Part shown: one piece after another, positions 1-7,902 of the stretch | How the letters are laid out: each line of letters opens with the position of its first letter | How positions within the stretch are numbered: position 1 is the stretch's first letter | Assembly (NCBI GenBank): GCA_945861275.1 | Contig: CAMATZ010000052.1 | Coordinates: 1 to 40,995 of the forward strand | Length of the DNA stretch: 40,995 nt | Direction: 5' to 3' | Source: Bordetella parapertussis | Lineage (GTDB): Bacteria > Pseudomonadota > Gammaproteobacteria > Burkholderiales > SG8-41 | Program-made: the position numbers and the translations under genes | The notes under the pieces: model-generated | Databases searched by the model: none | What the model saw: the letters and a program-made list of their open reading frames with translations, nothing else | What the model was told of the DNA's origin: nothing

Positions 1-162
1 GTGGGTTCGTTCACCGCGTTTGTGTCGGCGTTTATCTGCGTGCGCTGGCTGCTACGCTACATCATTTCCCACGATTTCACCCTGTTCGCGTGGTATCGCA
101 TCGTCTTCGGGCTGGTGATACTCGCCACCAGCTACTGGGGTGTAGTGCCGTGGCCAGCATAA
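1..162 (+). CDS. uppP: undecaprenyl-diphosphatase, C-terminal end (partial)
   Basis: The reading frame is open from base 1 to a TAA at 160-162, giving the last 53 residues of a membrane protein. The segment [12 protein letters not shown] followed by a hydrophobic stretch and a short WGVVPWPA tail is the usual C-terminus of UppP/BacA. UppP dephosphorylates undecaprenyl diphosphate to recycle the lipid carrier for peptidoglycan and is linked to bacitracin resistance. The catalytic motifs lie upstream, outside the window, so the call rests on the last transmembrane helices only. The MFS gene starts 20 bp downstream on the same strand and may be co-transcribed. Confidence 0.75.
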   Translation: MGSFTAFVSAFICVRWLLRYIISHDFTLFAWYRIVFGLVILATSYWGVVPWPA

Positions 163-168
163 GAGTAA

Positions 169-187
169 TTTAAGAAACAATATGTTA
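169..187 (+). repeat. 19-bp sequence also found at 33605-33623
   Basis: The 19 bases TTTAAGAAACAATATGTTA span the start codon (182) of the MFS gene and occur again exactly at 33605-33623. With small gaps the similarity extends to about 28 bases, from AAGAGT to TGGA. The copy is AT-rich in a GC-rich region. See the findings for interpretation. Confidence 0.7.
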
Positions 188-1393
188 CTGGATCGGTATC
201 GCGATCTGTTTCGCGTGCCCGCCATTCACGCCACCATGCTTGCGTCGATTCCCGGACGCCTGCCCATCGGCATTACAGGATTTGCGATTCTGCTGCTGGT
301 GCAAAGTAAATCGGGATCGTTCATCACCGCCGGTGTGGCGAGCGCGCTCTACGTGCTGGGGCTGGCGAGCGTGGCGCCGCTGATCGGCCGCGCGATTGAT
401 CGCGCCGGGCCGCGCCCGGTGCTGCGCCTGTGCGCGTTAGTTTATCCTTTGATGCTGGCAGCGCTGGTGACGCTGGTGAGCATGCAGGCGCATGCATTTG
501 CCATCGCGCTGTGCGCGTATGTTGCGGGCGCGGCGTTACCGCCCATCACCATTTGCATGCGCACGCTGTATCCGCGCGCGCTCACCGATCCGGCGCTGCT
601 GCAAACCGCGTATTCAGTGGATTCGGTCATCGTCGAATCGGTGTTCGTTATTGGCCCCGCGCTGGTGGCGCTGTTTCTTGCGGCGGGTTATCCCGAAGGC
701 GCGGTACTGCTGGCAGCGCTCACCGCAGTCGTCGGCACACTGTGGTTTAACCGCACCCCGGCGATACGCGATTGGGAAATACGTCCGCTCAGCGACGGTG
801 GGCGATGGCGCATATTCACCGAACCGGGTCTGGTGGTGTTGTTCGCGGCAACCGTGTTCTATTCGGTGGCGTTTGGCTTATACGAAGTGGGCGTTACCGC
901 GTTTGCCACCCTGCGCGGCACGCCTGCCGTCGCCGGCATTGCATTGGCGCTGGCGAGCCTCGGCAGCGCGCTTGGCGCCTTTGCGTACGGCGCGCGGCAC
1001 TGGCAGGCGCCGCTGCGCAAACAGTTTTTGATTGCCCTGGGCCTGATGGCAGGCGGTTCGTTGATCGTTGCCCCTGTTAACAATATCTACTTATTCCTGG
1101 TCGTGAATTTGATTGCCGGTGCCCCGATGGCCAGCGTAATTGCCACGCAGTCGCTGCTGCTGTCGCGCCTCGCGCCGCAAGGCAAGCTCGCGGAAAGTTT
1201 TACCTGGGGCGGCACCTGTTTGCTCGGGGGCATCAGCGGCGGCATTGCGCTGGGCGGCGTGCTGGCGGAGACTGTTGCGCCGGCGTGGATACTGGTATCA
1301 GCGGCGGGCGCTTCGGGTATTGCAGCGCTGATTGCGATGGGGATTCCGCCGTCGGAAAAGCTTGACGTCGTGGGCGCGCATTATGTGGCCTGA
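182..1393 (+). CDS. MFS transporter
   Basis: The 403-residue protein consists almost entirely of hydrophobic helices separated by short charged loops, as in the major facilitator superfamily (usual length about 400). After helix 2 there is a loop of the type GRAIDRAGPRPVL, matching the MFS motif A position between helices 2 and 3. The central loop (about residues 195-212) divides two six-helix halves. The substrate cannot be read from the sequence; many proteins of this shape are drug or small-molecule exporters in the inner membrane. No strong Shine-Dalgarno precedes the ATG at 182. The gene follows uppP by 20 bp and converges on a pseudogene downstream. Confidence 0.82.
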   Translation: MLLDRYRDLFRVPAIHATMLASIPGRLPIGITGFAILLLVQSKSGSFITAGVASALYVLGLASVAPLIGRAIDRAGPRPVLRLCALVYPLMLAALVTLVSMQAHAFAIALCAYVAGAALPPITICMRTLYPRALTDPALLQTAYSVDSVIVESVFVIGPALVALFLAAGYPEGAVLLAALTAVVGTLWFNRTPAIRDWEIRPLSDGGRWRIFTEPGLVVLFAATVFYSVAFGLYEVGVTAFATLRGTPAVAGIALALASLGSALGAFAYGARHWQAPLRKQFLIALGLMAGGSLIVAPVNNIYLFLVVNLIAGAPMASVIATQSLLLSRLAPQGKLAESFTWGGTCLLGGISGGIALGGVLAETVAPAWILVSAAGASGIAALIAMGIPPSEKLDVVGAHYVA

Positions 1394-1449
1394 GCGTAGT
1401 CTGTAGCTGCGCCACGAGCAGCACAAAAATTTGTGGTTTCCACATCCCG

Positions 1450-2235
1450 CTATGCTGATTTTTGCGGACGCAAGCCGAAGATGCGCTCGAAACGCTGCGC
1501 AAAACCCTCCCAGGCGTCTGCATTGATCAGACGCGGCGGGCGCTCTCCGCGCAAAATGACGGCAACCTGTTGCGCATTCCAGTCAGCCATGTTGTGCCGG
1601 GAATCGTGGGTGACGCCGGCAGTGTGATTGGTGGCGATCACGTTGTTCAACGCGAGCAGTGGATGCGTGAGCGGCGGCGGTTCGTCGTTCCACACATCGA
1701 CGCCCGCACCCCCAAGGTGCCCCGACTGGAGTGCCGCCGCGAGCGCATCTTCATCGACGACGCCGCCGCGCGCCGTGGTAATCACGATGGCGTCCGCCTG
1801 CAGCGCATTGAGTTCACGCGTGCCGATCATGCCGCGGGTTTCGTCGTTGTACGGGCAGTGCATCGACAGGAATCGCGATTCCGCCAGCAGTGTCGCGATA
1901 TCCACTTTGGCCGCGCCTCGCGCCTGGCATTGTTCCGCCGTGAGATAGGGGTCGCACGCAATCACCCGCATTTGCAGCCCGAGCCCGCAGATGCGCGCGA
2001 CACGAGTGCCCACCTCGCCGAGGCCGACCAGGCCCACGGTGCGGCCTTTCGCATTACGGCCTTTGAAACTTTCGCGCGGGATGCCACGTTCGGTGCGCAA
2101 AGAACGATCGGTCTGCGGAATATTTTGTCGAGTGCATCGGCGACGTTCGGCCGTTTGCCGTCTTCGAACCAGAATACTGTTTTGTTGGGCACGAGAAGTC
2201 CGCCATAAAGAAATAGTAGCAGCGGATTCTGACAC
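1450..2235 (-). pseudogene. D-isomer-specific 2-hydroxyacid dehydrogenase, N-terminal domain lost
   Basis: From about 2121 down to 1450 the minus strand encodes the NAD-binding domain and C-terminus of a D-2-hydroxyacid dehydrogenase. It has the nucleotide loop VGLVGLGEVGTR, the TTARGGVVDEDAL segment with the catalytic Arg, DVWNDEPPP with the acidic partner, and NHTAGVT with the catalytic His. The family normally has about 100 residues of substrate domain before the segment IPQTDRSLRTERG. Here that region is replaced by about 38 Arg-rich residues that look out of frame and unlike any dehydrogenase. A different frame (1962-2300) is open across the junction but is not recognisable either. I read this as a gene that lost its 5' third by deletion or rearrangement. 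A shortened product could still be made, but its active site would be incomplete. Confidence 0.72.
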
Positions 2236-2316
2236 AAGGGCTGGGCGGCTGTCGCCAGCCCGCGCGCGGTTCGCGACGCCGGGTTAAAATTCAAACCCAC
2301 ACGAAAGGCAACCCTT

Positions 2317-2841
2317 ATGATTTATATGGTCGATCATGTCTTTGCGAATCCGCAAACCGAGCCCGCCTGGCATGAATGGTATACGGGGTACCTGCAAAAA
2401 CTACTGAGCGTGCCGGGCTTTGGCAGCGCGCAGCGTTTCAAGGCCATCGCCGAAACACCGTCGCGGTTTCTCGCGATGTATTCGGTGGAATCTGCCGCGG
2501 TTTACGAAAGTCAGGGCTACAAAAACATCGGCGGCGGCGGCAGTCAAAGCGCGCGCTTTCATGCCGATTATCAACTATGGACGCGCAACCTTTTCGAAGG
2601 TGCTGTCGACGTGCCGGTGGTGAACGAAGGGCAGTGCGTGTATGCGCTCGACAGCGATAGCGATGATCGCACGCTGCCGCTGGCGCAAAAGCCGCTGTGG
2701 CTGAAATCGGTGGGCCTGCATCAAACCACGCGCTACCGGGCGATTGTTGTTCTCGAGGCAAATGCCGTCGATGCAGCGACAACAGCGGTGGGCAGCGCAG
2801 GACGTTTTTACGCGCCGTTTACAGTGCGTCTTGGCAAGTAG
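2317..2841 (+). CDS. small dimeric alpha/beta-barrel-like protein, function unknown
   Basis: The 174-residue protein starts MIYMVDHVFANP and has two similar halves of about 85 residues. Each half contains a beta-alpha-beta pattern with Trp/Tyr-rich edges. No signal peptide or membrane segment is present, so it is probably cytosolic. The layout resembles small ferredoxin-like (dimeric alpha/beta-barrel) proteins that sit beside catabolic dehydrogenases in betaproteobacteria. That resemblance is from memory and gives no reaction. It is divergent from the broken 2-hydroxyacid dehydrogenase (1450-2235), which could once have been its partner. ATG 2317 is preceded by ACGAAAGGCAACCCTT, a reasonable ribosome site. 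Confidence 0.65.
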   Translation: MIYMVDHVFANPQTEPAWHEWYTGYLQKLLSVPGFGSAQRFKAIAETPSRFLAMYSVESAAVYESQGYKNIGGGGSQSARFHADYQLWTRNLFEGAVDVPVVNEGQCVYALDSDSDDRTLPLAQKPLWLKSVGLHQTTRYRAIVVLEANAVDAATTAVGSAGRFYAPFTVRLGK

Positions 2842-2881
2842 GCTGCCTGTTTCAGTTTAGCGCGCTGATATCAATCTGCCT

Positions 2882-3454
2882 TCACGCCAGGTGATGCTGA
2901 TACGGATAATCCATCTGCTTCGCTATGCGCGCGCGTGCGTCGGCACCCGCCAGCCGCTCCACCACATGCAAACCCAGATCAATGGATGTGCTGACACCGC
3001 CGCCGGTGATAATGGCGCCTTCATCAACAATGCGTTGCCTCACGACGCTGGCGCAATAAGGCGCAAGCTCCTGATACGCGCCGGGATGCGTGGTGGCGCG
3101 TTTGCCTTTCAAAAACCCTGCTGCGCCGAGCAGCAACGCACCGGTGCATACTGAAGTTTTTAACGGCACATCTTGCGCGGTGGCGATCCAGTCGACGAAC
3201 GCGCGATCGTGTTGCAGCGCGCGCGTGCCAAAGCCACCGGGGATGAACAGCAGATCGTAGCCTGCGAGCGATTCGCCCACGGTGTCGGCGGTAATTTTCA
3301 GTCCGTAAGCATCGCTTATTTGCGCGCTTTGGGCGCAGATTTTCCACGCGAAGTCATCGAGAAACTTCATCGATTTCAAACGCGTCACCGCGTCATAAAA
3401 ACCAATGAAATCGAGAGCGGTCATGCGGTCGAAAAGGACAAATGCGGCTTTCAT
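2882..3454 (-). CDS. DJ-1/PfpI family protein, isonitrile hydratase-like
   Basis: This 190-residue single-domain protein has the DJ-1/PfpI fold signature. The nucleophile elbow is SVCTGALLLGAAGFLKG with Cys103, followed by KRATTHP, the order seen in isonitrile (isocyanide) hydratases of this superfamily. Asp15 in TALDFIGFYD sits where those enzymes have their conserved acidic residue. Family members hydrate isonitriles to N-formamides or act as glyoxalases or stress proteins, and sequence alone does not separate these. It is cytosolic, with no signal peptide. It is the second gene of a likely operon: the rhodanese gene ends 18 bp upstream, and CCGGAGC lies before the ATG at 3454. Confidence 0.82.
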   Translation of the reverse strand: MKAAFVLFDRMTALDFIGFYDAVTRLKSMKFLDDFAWKICAQSAQISDAYGLKITADTVGESLAGYDLLFIPGGFGTRALQHDRAFVDWIATAQDVPLKTSVCTGALLLGAAGFLKGKRATTHPGAYQELAPYCASVVRQRIVDEGAIITGGGVSTSIDLGLHVVERLAGADARARIAKQMDYPYQHHLA

Positions 3455-3472
3455 AAAAAAGCTCCGGTGAAC

Positions 3473-3922
3473 CTAACCCTGTAGCCACGGCAAGCCCGCC
3501 GCGCGCCAGCCGCCGATTTTGTTGCGCTGGCCGTTGGCGTCACGATCACCTTCAAAGCCTTCGAGCACGTTGTAGCAATGGGTGTAGCCCGCCTGCGTAG
3601 CAAACCCCGCCGCGTTGTGCGAGCGGCCGCCACTGCGGCACAGGAACATCACCAGTGCATCCTTCGGCACTTTTTCTTCCAGCTCTTCGATGAACGCGGG
3701 ATTCGGACGATTGCCCGGGTAGCTCATGATCTCGACTTCAATCGCGCCCGCCACGCGTCCGACCCAATCCCACTCGGCGCGCGTGCGCACGTCTACGAGT
3801 TTTGCGTTGGCGTGATGCTGCATGAGTTCGTGTGCTTCCTTGGGGGTGAGCGCGCCCGCGTAGGGCAAGCCCAATTGTTGGCCACGCAGTTTGGCGGTGT
3901 TGAGGATATCGTTGGTGTTCAT
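3473..3922 (-). CDS. rhodanese-like domain protein
   Basis: The 149-residue protein is a single rhodanese domain of the sulfurtransferase family. It shows LVDVRTRAEWDWVG (CH2A-type motif, about residues 42-55) and the active-site loop LCRSGGRSHNAA with Cys95. The loop CRSGGR has the six-residue size typical of sulfurtransferases rather than the seven-residue loop of phosphatases. The C-terminus carries NVLEGFEGD and GWRAAGLPW, both usual for the family. It probably moves sulfane sulfur from a persulfide to an acceptor in the cytosol; the acceptor is unknown. It is first in a two-gene minus-strand operon with the DJ-1-like gene. The ribosome site before ATG 3922 is weak. Confidence 0.85.
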   Translation of the reverse strand: MNTNDILNTAKLRGQQLGLPYAGALTPKEAHELMQHHANAKLVDVRTRAEWDWVGRVAGAIEVEIMSYPGNRPNPAFIEELEEKVPKDALVMFLCRSGGRSHNAAGFATQAGYTHCYNVLEGFEGDRDANGQRNKIGGWRAAGLPWLQG

Positions 3923-3950
3923 CGTTAGGCACAGTGAGTGAGTAAAGGTT

Positions 3951-3979
3951 GGAGTTTACCTGAGGTAGCTCCAGTGCAA
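3951..3979 (-). promoter_or_regulatory. possible promoter with dyad for the rhodanese/DJ-1 operon
   Basis: On the minus strand TTGCAC (3979-3974) and TAAACT (3958-3953) stand 15 bp apart, which is short for sigma-70. A dyad overlaps them: GGAG (3951-3954), TACCT-G-AGGTA (3957-3967) and CTCC (3969-3972). The position, 30-60 bp before the rhodanese start, suits a promoter-operator. The poor spacing keeps this tentative. Confidence 0.3.
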
Positions 3980-4092
3980 TCGGAGTAGACACAGGCTGCG
4001 CTGAGGATCGTCTGCATAATTATTTGTTTTTAAAAGGATATTATTGATTTTGTGATGTGCGTCAGTAAAATCTGCTGCCTCGGCGCGACGAC

Positions 4093-4107
4093 GCTCCATA
4101 TCAGTGC
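4093..4107 (+). promoter_or_regulatory. NtrC-like box 1 upstream of glnA
   Basis: GCTCCATATCAGTGC fits the NtrC pattern GCAC-N7-GTGC at 7 of the 8 arm positions. Its centre is about 126 bp upstream of the transcription start predicted from the sigma-54 promoter. It shares the half-site CAGTGC with box 2 and with the box before DUF4124-ntrBC. Confidence 0.55.
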
Positions 4108-4123
4108 GATAATTCCGTCAAAC

Positions 4124-4138
4124 GCATCAATACAGTGC
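4124..4138 (+). promoter_or_regulatory. NtrC-like box 2 upstream of glnA
   Basis: GCATCAATACAGTGC matches the same pattern with one mismatch in the left arm. Its centre lies 31 bp from box 1, about three helical turns, so both boxes face the same side of the helix. Paired enhancer sites with nearly this spacing are known upstream of enterobacterial glnA. Confidence 0.55.
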
Positions 4139-4171
4139 GAATAGCGCCGGGTTTAGATGGTTTATCCGTTA

Positions 4172-4184
4172 TGGCACAATGCCA
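4172..4184 (+). promoter_or_regulatory. palindrome between the NtrC boxes and the sigma-54 promoter
   Basis: TGGCACAATGCCA is a perfect 5-bp inverted repeat with a 3-base spacer, centred about 48 bp before the predicted start. It may be a weaker activator site or a second regulator's operator. It does not fit the GCAC-N7-GTGC pattern. Confidence 0.35.
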
Positions 4185-4200
4185 CTCCCGCGCATCAGCT

Positions 4201-4216
4201 TGGCATGTTTCATGCT
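4201..4216 (+). promoter_or_regulatory. sigma-54 promoter of glnA
   Basis: TGGCATGTTTCATGCT matches the sigma-54 consensus TGGCACG-N4-TTGCW at every key position. The GG (-24) and GC (-12) pairs have the required spacing, and only two consensus positions differ. Transcription should start near 4226, giving a leader of about 68 bases before glnA. Confidence 0.75.
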
Positions 4217-4293
4217 GAGATGGGTATCACTAATCGTGCTGATTTACGGCGCGCACAGTTTCAAACATTCTTACCGGTCAGGAGAGCAACAAA

Positions 4294-5706
4294 ATGGCGA
4301 ACGCCGCTGATGTATTGAAGTTACTAAAGGATAACGAGGTCAAATTTGTAGATCTGCGCTTTACGGATACCCGCGGCAAGGAGCAGCATGTTTCCGTGCC
4401 GAGCAAAATGTTTGGCGCTGACAAGTTCACCGACGGCCATGCCTTCGACGGCTCGTCGATCGCCGGCTGGAAAGGCATTCAAGCCTCGGACATGCTGCTG
4501 ATGCCGGACCCGGATTCGCAGCGCATGGACCCCTTCACCGACGAACCGACGCTGATCATGACCTGCGATGTGGTAGAGCCGTCCGATGGCAAAGGTTACG
4601 ACCGCGATCCGCGTTCGCTGGCCAAACGCGGCGAGGCTTACCTCAAGTCCAGCGGCCTTGGCGATACCGCCTACTTCGGACCGGAACCCGAGTTCTTCGT
4701 GTTTGATTCGGTGACGTGGAGCGTGGATATGTCGGGCTCGCACGTGAAAATTGAATCGAGCGAAGCGCCGTGGTCATCGGGCAAGGATTTCGAAGGCGGC
4801 AACATGGGCCATCGTCCGCCGGTCAAGGGCGGATATTTTCCGGTGCCGCCGGTGGATTCGCTGCAAGACATTCGTTCAGCGATGTGCCTGGCGCTCGAAG
4901 AACAAGGGGTAACGGTCGAAGTGCATCACCACGAAGTCGCGGCCCCCGGTCAGTGCGAAATCGGCACGCTGTTTAACAGTCTGGTGAAGCGCGCCGACTG
5001 GCTGCAAATTCTCAAGTACACGGTGCATAACGTCGCGCATTCCTATGGCAAAACGGCGACCTTTATGCCGAAACCCGTGGTTGGCGACAATGGTTCCGGC
5101 ATGCATGTGCATCAATCGATCTGGAAAGCCGGACAAAATCTGTTCAGCGGGAATGGTTACGCCGGTCTTTCGGAATTCGCGTTGTATTACATCGGCGGCA
5201 TCATCAAACACGCCAAGGCACTGAACGCCATTACCAATCCCGGCACCAATTCCTACAAACGTCTGGTGCCCGGCTTTGAAGCGCCGATTAACCTGGCGTA
5301 TTCCGCGCGTAACCGCTCGGCATCAATTCGCATTCCGTTCGTGCAAAGCCCGAAAGCGCGCCGCATCGAAGTGCGTTTCCCCGATCCGACGGCGAATCCG
5401 TATCTGGCGTTCACCGCGATGATGATGGCCGGCCTGGACGGCGTGCAGAACAAAATTCATCCCGGCGATCCGATCGACAAGAACCTCTACGATCTGCCGC
5501 CGGAAGAAGCCAAAAAAGTGCCCAATGTATGCTCGTCACTCGACATGGCGCTGGAGCATCTGGACAAGGATCGCGAGTTCCTCACGCGTGGCGGCGTGTT
5601 TTCAGACGACATGCTCGATGCCTACATCGCTCTCAAAATGGAGGAAGTCACGGCGTTCCGCATGACCACACATCCGTTGGAGTTTCAGTTGTATTACAGC
5701 TTGTAA
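4294..5706 (+). CDS. glnA: glutamine synthetase type I
   Basis: This is a full-length 470-residue GSI. It makes glutamine from glutamate, ammonia and ATP in the cytosol as a dodecamer and is the central ammonia-assimilation enzyme. The beta-grasp segment contains [13 protein letters not shown]. The catalytic barrel has [20 protein letters not shown], the glutamate loop [21 protein letters not shown], split by family convention, and the Arg-rich [10 protein letters not shown]. Tyr399 in [10 protein letters not shown] is the adenylylation site, so activity is probably controlled by GlnE. AGGAGAG ends 7 bases before the ATG. Upstream lie a sigma-54 promoter and two NtrC-like boxes, and ntrBC follows downstream, so expression is expected to rise under nitrogen limitation. 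Confidence 0.98.
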   Translation: MANAADVLKLLKDNEVKFVDLRFTDTRGKEQHVSVPSKMFGADKFTDGHAFDGSSIAGWKGIQASDMLLMPDPDSQRMDPFTDEPTLIMTCDVVEPSDGKGYDRDPRSLAKRGEAYLKSSGLGDTAYFGPEPEFFVFDSVTWSVDMSGSHVKIESSEAPWSSGKDFEGGNMGHRPPVKGGYFPVPPVDSLQDIRSAMCLALEEQGVTVEVHHHEVAAPGQCEIGTLFNSLVKRADWLQILKYTVHNVAHSYGKTATFMPKPVVGDNGSGMHVHQSIWKAGQNLFSGNGYAGLSEFALYYIGGIIKHAKALNAITNPGTNSYKRLVPGFEAPINLAYSARNRSASIRIPFVQSPKARRIEVRFPDPTANPYLAFTAMMMAGLDGVQNKIHPGDPIDKNLYDLPPEEAKKVPNVCSSLDMALEHLDKDREFLTRGGVFSDDMLDAYIALKMEEVTAFRMTTHPLEFQLYYSL

Positions 5707-5989
5707 AGTCAAACCCGAACAGCAACCGCAAAGGCGCCATCCCGCCTTCGGCCCCCTCGCTACGCTCTCCCCGACCCTTCTCCCGGAGGGAGAGCGAAGC
5801 GAGGGTGGCGAAGCCGGGAGGCTCGAGCTTCCTCTCTCCCTTTGGAAGAGAGGTCAGGAGTGAGCGTTCGACGCAGAGGTGGCGCAAAGAAGTTCTTGGA
5901 ACGGCGAATCCCTTAATAGGAATCGCCGTTTTACTTTGTGCAGTAGGTTTTGTAGTTCTCTGCGCCTTTGCGGTGAGAATTTGAAGTCC
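5707..5989. repeat. non-coding spacer with dyad repeats after glnA
   Basis: No convincing gene is seen between glnA and the promoter at 5990. The spacer holds low-complexity dyads of the kind scattered through betaproteobacterial genomes. Examples are CTTCTCCCGGAGGGAGAG near 5777-5795, CCTCTCT/AGAGAGG (5831-5853), and the related strings CGCAGAGGTGGCGCAAAG and CTCTGCGCCTTTGCGGTGAG, which are roughly inverted copies of each other. The open frames through it have no codon or family signal. Confidence 0.55.
5900..5935 (+). terminator. likely rho-independent terminator of glnA
   Basis: AACGGCGA (5900-5907) pairs with TCGCCGTT (5923-5930). A further CC/GG pairing closes the loop, and the stem runs into TTTTAC on the plus strand. 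It lies 194 bp after the glnA stop and before the next promoter, so it would separate glnA from DUF4124-ntrBC. The U-tract is short, so termination may be partial. Confidence 0.5.
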
Positions 5990-6018
5990 TTGACGCACCA
6001 AAACAGTGCTAATATAAT
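5990..6018 (+). promoter_or_regulatory. sigma-70 promoter of the DUF4124-ntrB-ntrC operon, with an NtrC-like box
   Basis: TTGACG (5990-5995), a 17-bp spacer and TATAAT (6013-6018) form a near-consensus sigma-70 promoter. Its spacer contains GCACCAAAACAGTGC (5995-6009), which has complete GCAC and GTGC arms 7 bases apart, the NtrC pattern. Bound NtrC would block RNA polymerase here, as known for the enterobacterial promoter in front of ntrBC. Confidence 0.7.
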
Positions 6019-6124
6019 TAGTCTTTAATAACAAATAGTTACGTATCCATCTTGAAGTTGTCCGGTCAACCGCCTACAGTGCAAACCGTTATTGGCCATA
6101 GGTCATGAATTTATGGGGTTAACG

Positions 6125-6607
6125 ATGCGAAGTTTGCTTGGCGCTTTAATGTTGCTGGTGCTGGCGGGGCCATTACACGCGGACATTTGGGAATGCGAAG
6201 AACCCGGCGGCGGCAAACGCTTTACCAATATCAAAACCCAGGCTACGGGCTGCAAGCAATTAACCGTCACACCCAATATCGTTTCTTCGCCCCCGTCACC
6301 GGCGGGCAAGGCCGCGCCGCGCGAAGTGCGGCCGTCAGTGTCGCCCGAGAGTTTCCCCAAGGTTACGCCGCAGGTGCAGCAAACACGCGACAACGACCGC
6401 AAGAAAATCCTCGAAACCGAGTTGATCAACGAGGAGAAAAACCTGCAGGACGCCAAACTCGAACTGGCGGTGCAGGAAAACACCCGCTTGGGCAGCGAAC
6501 GCAATGCCCAACGCATGCTCGACCGCATCGAGCCGTATCAGAAAAAAGTCAAACTGCACGAAGACAATATTGCCAATCTCAGAAAAGAGCTGAGCAATAT
6601 CCGTTAG
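6125..6607 (+). CDS. secreted DUF4124 protein with coiled-coil tail
   Basis: I start the gene at ATG 6125 because MRSLLGALMLLVLAGPLHA is a clean signal peptide cut before DIWECEE; the ATG at 6092 would add 11 residues in front of it. The mature protein opens with a DUF4124 domain, WECEEPGGGKRFTN with a Cys near residue 43 (TGCKQL), followed by a Ser/Pro-rich linker. From about residue 85 to the end it is a charged Lys/Glu-rich helix that should form a coiled coil. The protein is about 160 residues and likely periplasmic. Its function is unknown. It sits between glnA and ntrB, downstream of the operon promoter, so it is probably co-transcribed with ntrBC. Confidence 0.82.
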   Translation: MRSLLGALMLLVLAGPLHADIWECEEPGGGKRFTNIKTQATGCKQLTVTPNIVSSPPSPAGKAAPREVRPSVSPESFPKVTPQVQQTRDNDRKKILETELINEEKNLQDAKLELAVQENTRLGSERNAQRMLDRIEPYQKKVKLHEDNIANLRKELSNIR

Positions 6608-6728
6608 TTACCGCGCCTCAGCTGCCAGCGGCGCGCCGACAGCGCTACCGCAGGCGTTTGGCCGGCGCGCGGCTAAGCTTCCCAAGCTGGCCTGCTTTTT
6701 GCTCAGATGGGGGTGAGATATCACCACC

Positions 6729-7829
6729 ATGACCCCCGTTGCACTTTCAGGTTTGGATTTATTGGCAACTGCGGTGATCCTTGTGGATAACGCGGGGGTG
6801 CTGCGCCATATGAATCCCGCTGCTGAAAATCTGCTGGAATTGAGCCGCTCCCACATGGTGGGACAAGGCATTACCGAGGTGTTTGCCGATCACGACGTGT
6901 TGGCCGCGGCTTTGCACTACGCGCGCACCAACAATTGCAGTTTTTTCGAACATGATCTGATGATCGCTGTCAGCGGCCGCCCGCGCATGCATTTCGCGTG
7001 TACCGTGACACCCATTGAGCGCAACAGCGCGTATGACATCGACGGCTGCCTGGTGGAATTTCGCCAGATCGAGCAGCAACTGCGCATCGCACGCGAAGAA
7101 CGCGTGTTTGATCAAAGTGTCGCCAACCGCGAGCTCATGCGCAACCTTGCGCATGAAATCAAGAACCCGCTGGGCGGCATACGGGGCGCTGCGCAGTTAC
7201 TCGAACGCGAACTCGAAAATCCCGCGCTGCACGAATACACCCAGGTCATCATGAAAGAGGCGGATCGCCTGCAGGCGCTGATGAACCGGCTGCTGGCGCC
7301 GCATCGTGTCGCGCGCCCCGCGTACGTTAATATTCACGAGGTGCTGGAGCGCGTGCGCAGCGTGTTGCTTGCCGAGTATCAAAAGGAAATTTCCATCCGC
7401 CGCGACTACGACGTGAGCCTGCCGCAGGTGTACGGCGACGTTGAACAACTGATACAGGCTGCGCTTAACGTCGCGCGCAACGCGGCGCAGGCGCTCGCCG
7501 AAGCCCAGGTGTCACCCGGCGAGATCGTGCTGAAAACACGCGCCGCGCGGCAGGTGACGCTGGCGCGCAAACGTTATCGTACTGCCATTGAAGTCAGCAT
7601 CATCGACAACGGCCCCGGCATCCCGCCCGAGATCGGCGAGCGTGTGTTTTATCCGCTGGTGTCAGGGCGCGAAGGCGGCAGCGGTCTGGGGCTCACCATC
7701 GCGCAAAATTTTGTCAGCCAGCACAATGGCGTGCTTTCTTTTGAAAGCGCGCCGGGACACACGTGTTTCACCCTGCTGTTGCCGGTGGCGGATAGCGCCG
7801 AGCACAGTGCACCGGCCGCATTGCAATGA
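6729..7829 (+). CDS. ntrB: nitrogen regulation sensor kinase NtrB
   Basis: NtrB (GlnL, NRII) phosphorylates NtrC when nitrogen is scarce and dephosphorylates it when PII signals sufficiency. The 366-residue protein has a PAS sensor domain at about residues 5-115 and no membrane segments, as expected for this cytosolic kinase. The H-box is RNLAHEIKNPLGGIRGAAQL with phospho-acceptor His142. The ATPase core shows LNVARNAAQAL (N box), IDNGPGIPPEI (G1) and GGSGLGLTIAQNFV (G2). Length and layout agree with the E. coli protein (349). It follows the DUF4124 gene by 121 bp and precedes ntrC by 73 bp, so all three probably share one transcript. Confidence 0.96.
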   Translation: MTPVALSGLDLLATAVILVDNAGVLRHMNPAAENLLELSRSHMVGQGITEVFADHDVLAAALHYARTNNCSFFEHDLMIAVSGRPRMHFACTVTPIERNSAYDIDGCLVEFRQIEQQLRIAREERVFDQSVANRELMRNLAHEIKNPLGGIRGAAQLLERELENPALHEYTQVIMKEADRLQALMNRLLAPHRVARPAYVNIHEVLERVRSVLLAEYQKEISIRRDYDVSLPQVYGDVEQLIQAALNVARNAAQALAEAQVSPGEIVLKTRAARQVTLARKRYRTAIEVSIIDNGPGIPPEIGERVFYPLVSGREGGSGLGLTIAQNFVSQHNGVLSFESAPGHTCFTLLLPVADSAEHSAPAALQ

Positions 7830-7902
7830 TTGCAACGCGTATAGCGGTGCGTCATTGGTTCATGCCCCGCTTCCCGCGCTGTCGCGGGCAAGGAGTTTCA
7901 TC

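Noticed and set aside
1422-1435. CACAAA-AA-TTTGTG dyad between convergent genes as a terminator
   Set aside because: The stem is AT-rich and only 6 bp, so it is too weak to call.
1462-2208. 248-codon plus-strand frame opposite the 2-hydroxyacid dehydrogenase
   Set aside because: It is the antisense shadow of a recognisable NAD-binding domain and has Arg/His-rich, family-less sequence.
5529-5984. 151-codon plus-strand frame over the end of glnA and the spacer
   Set aside because: It begins inside glnA in another frame and continues through dyad repeats with no ribosome site.
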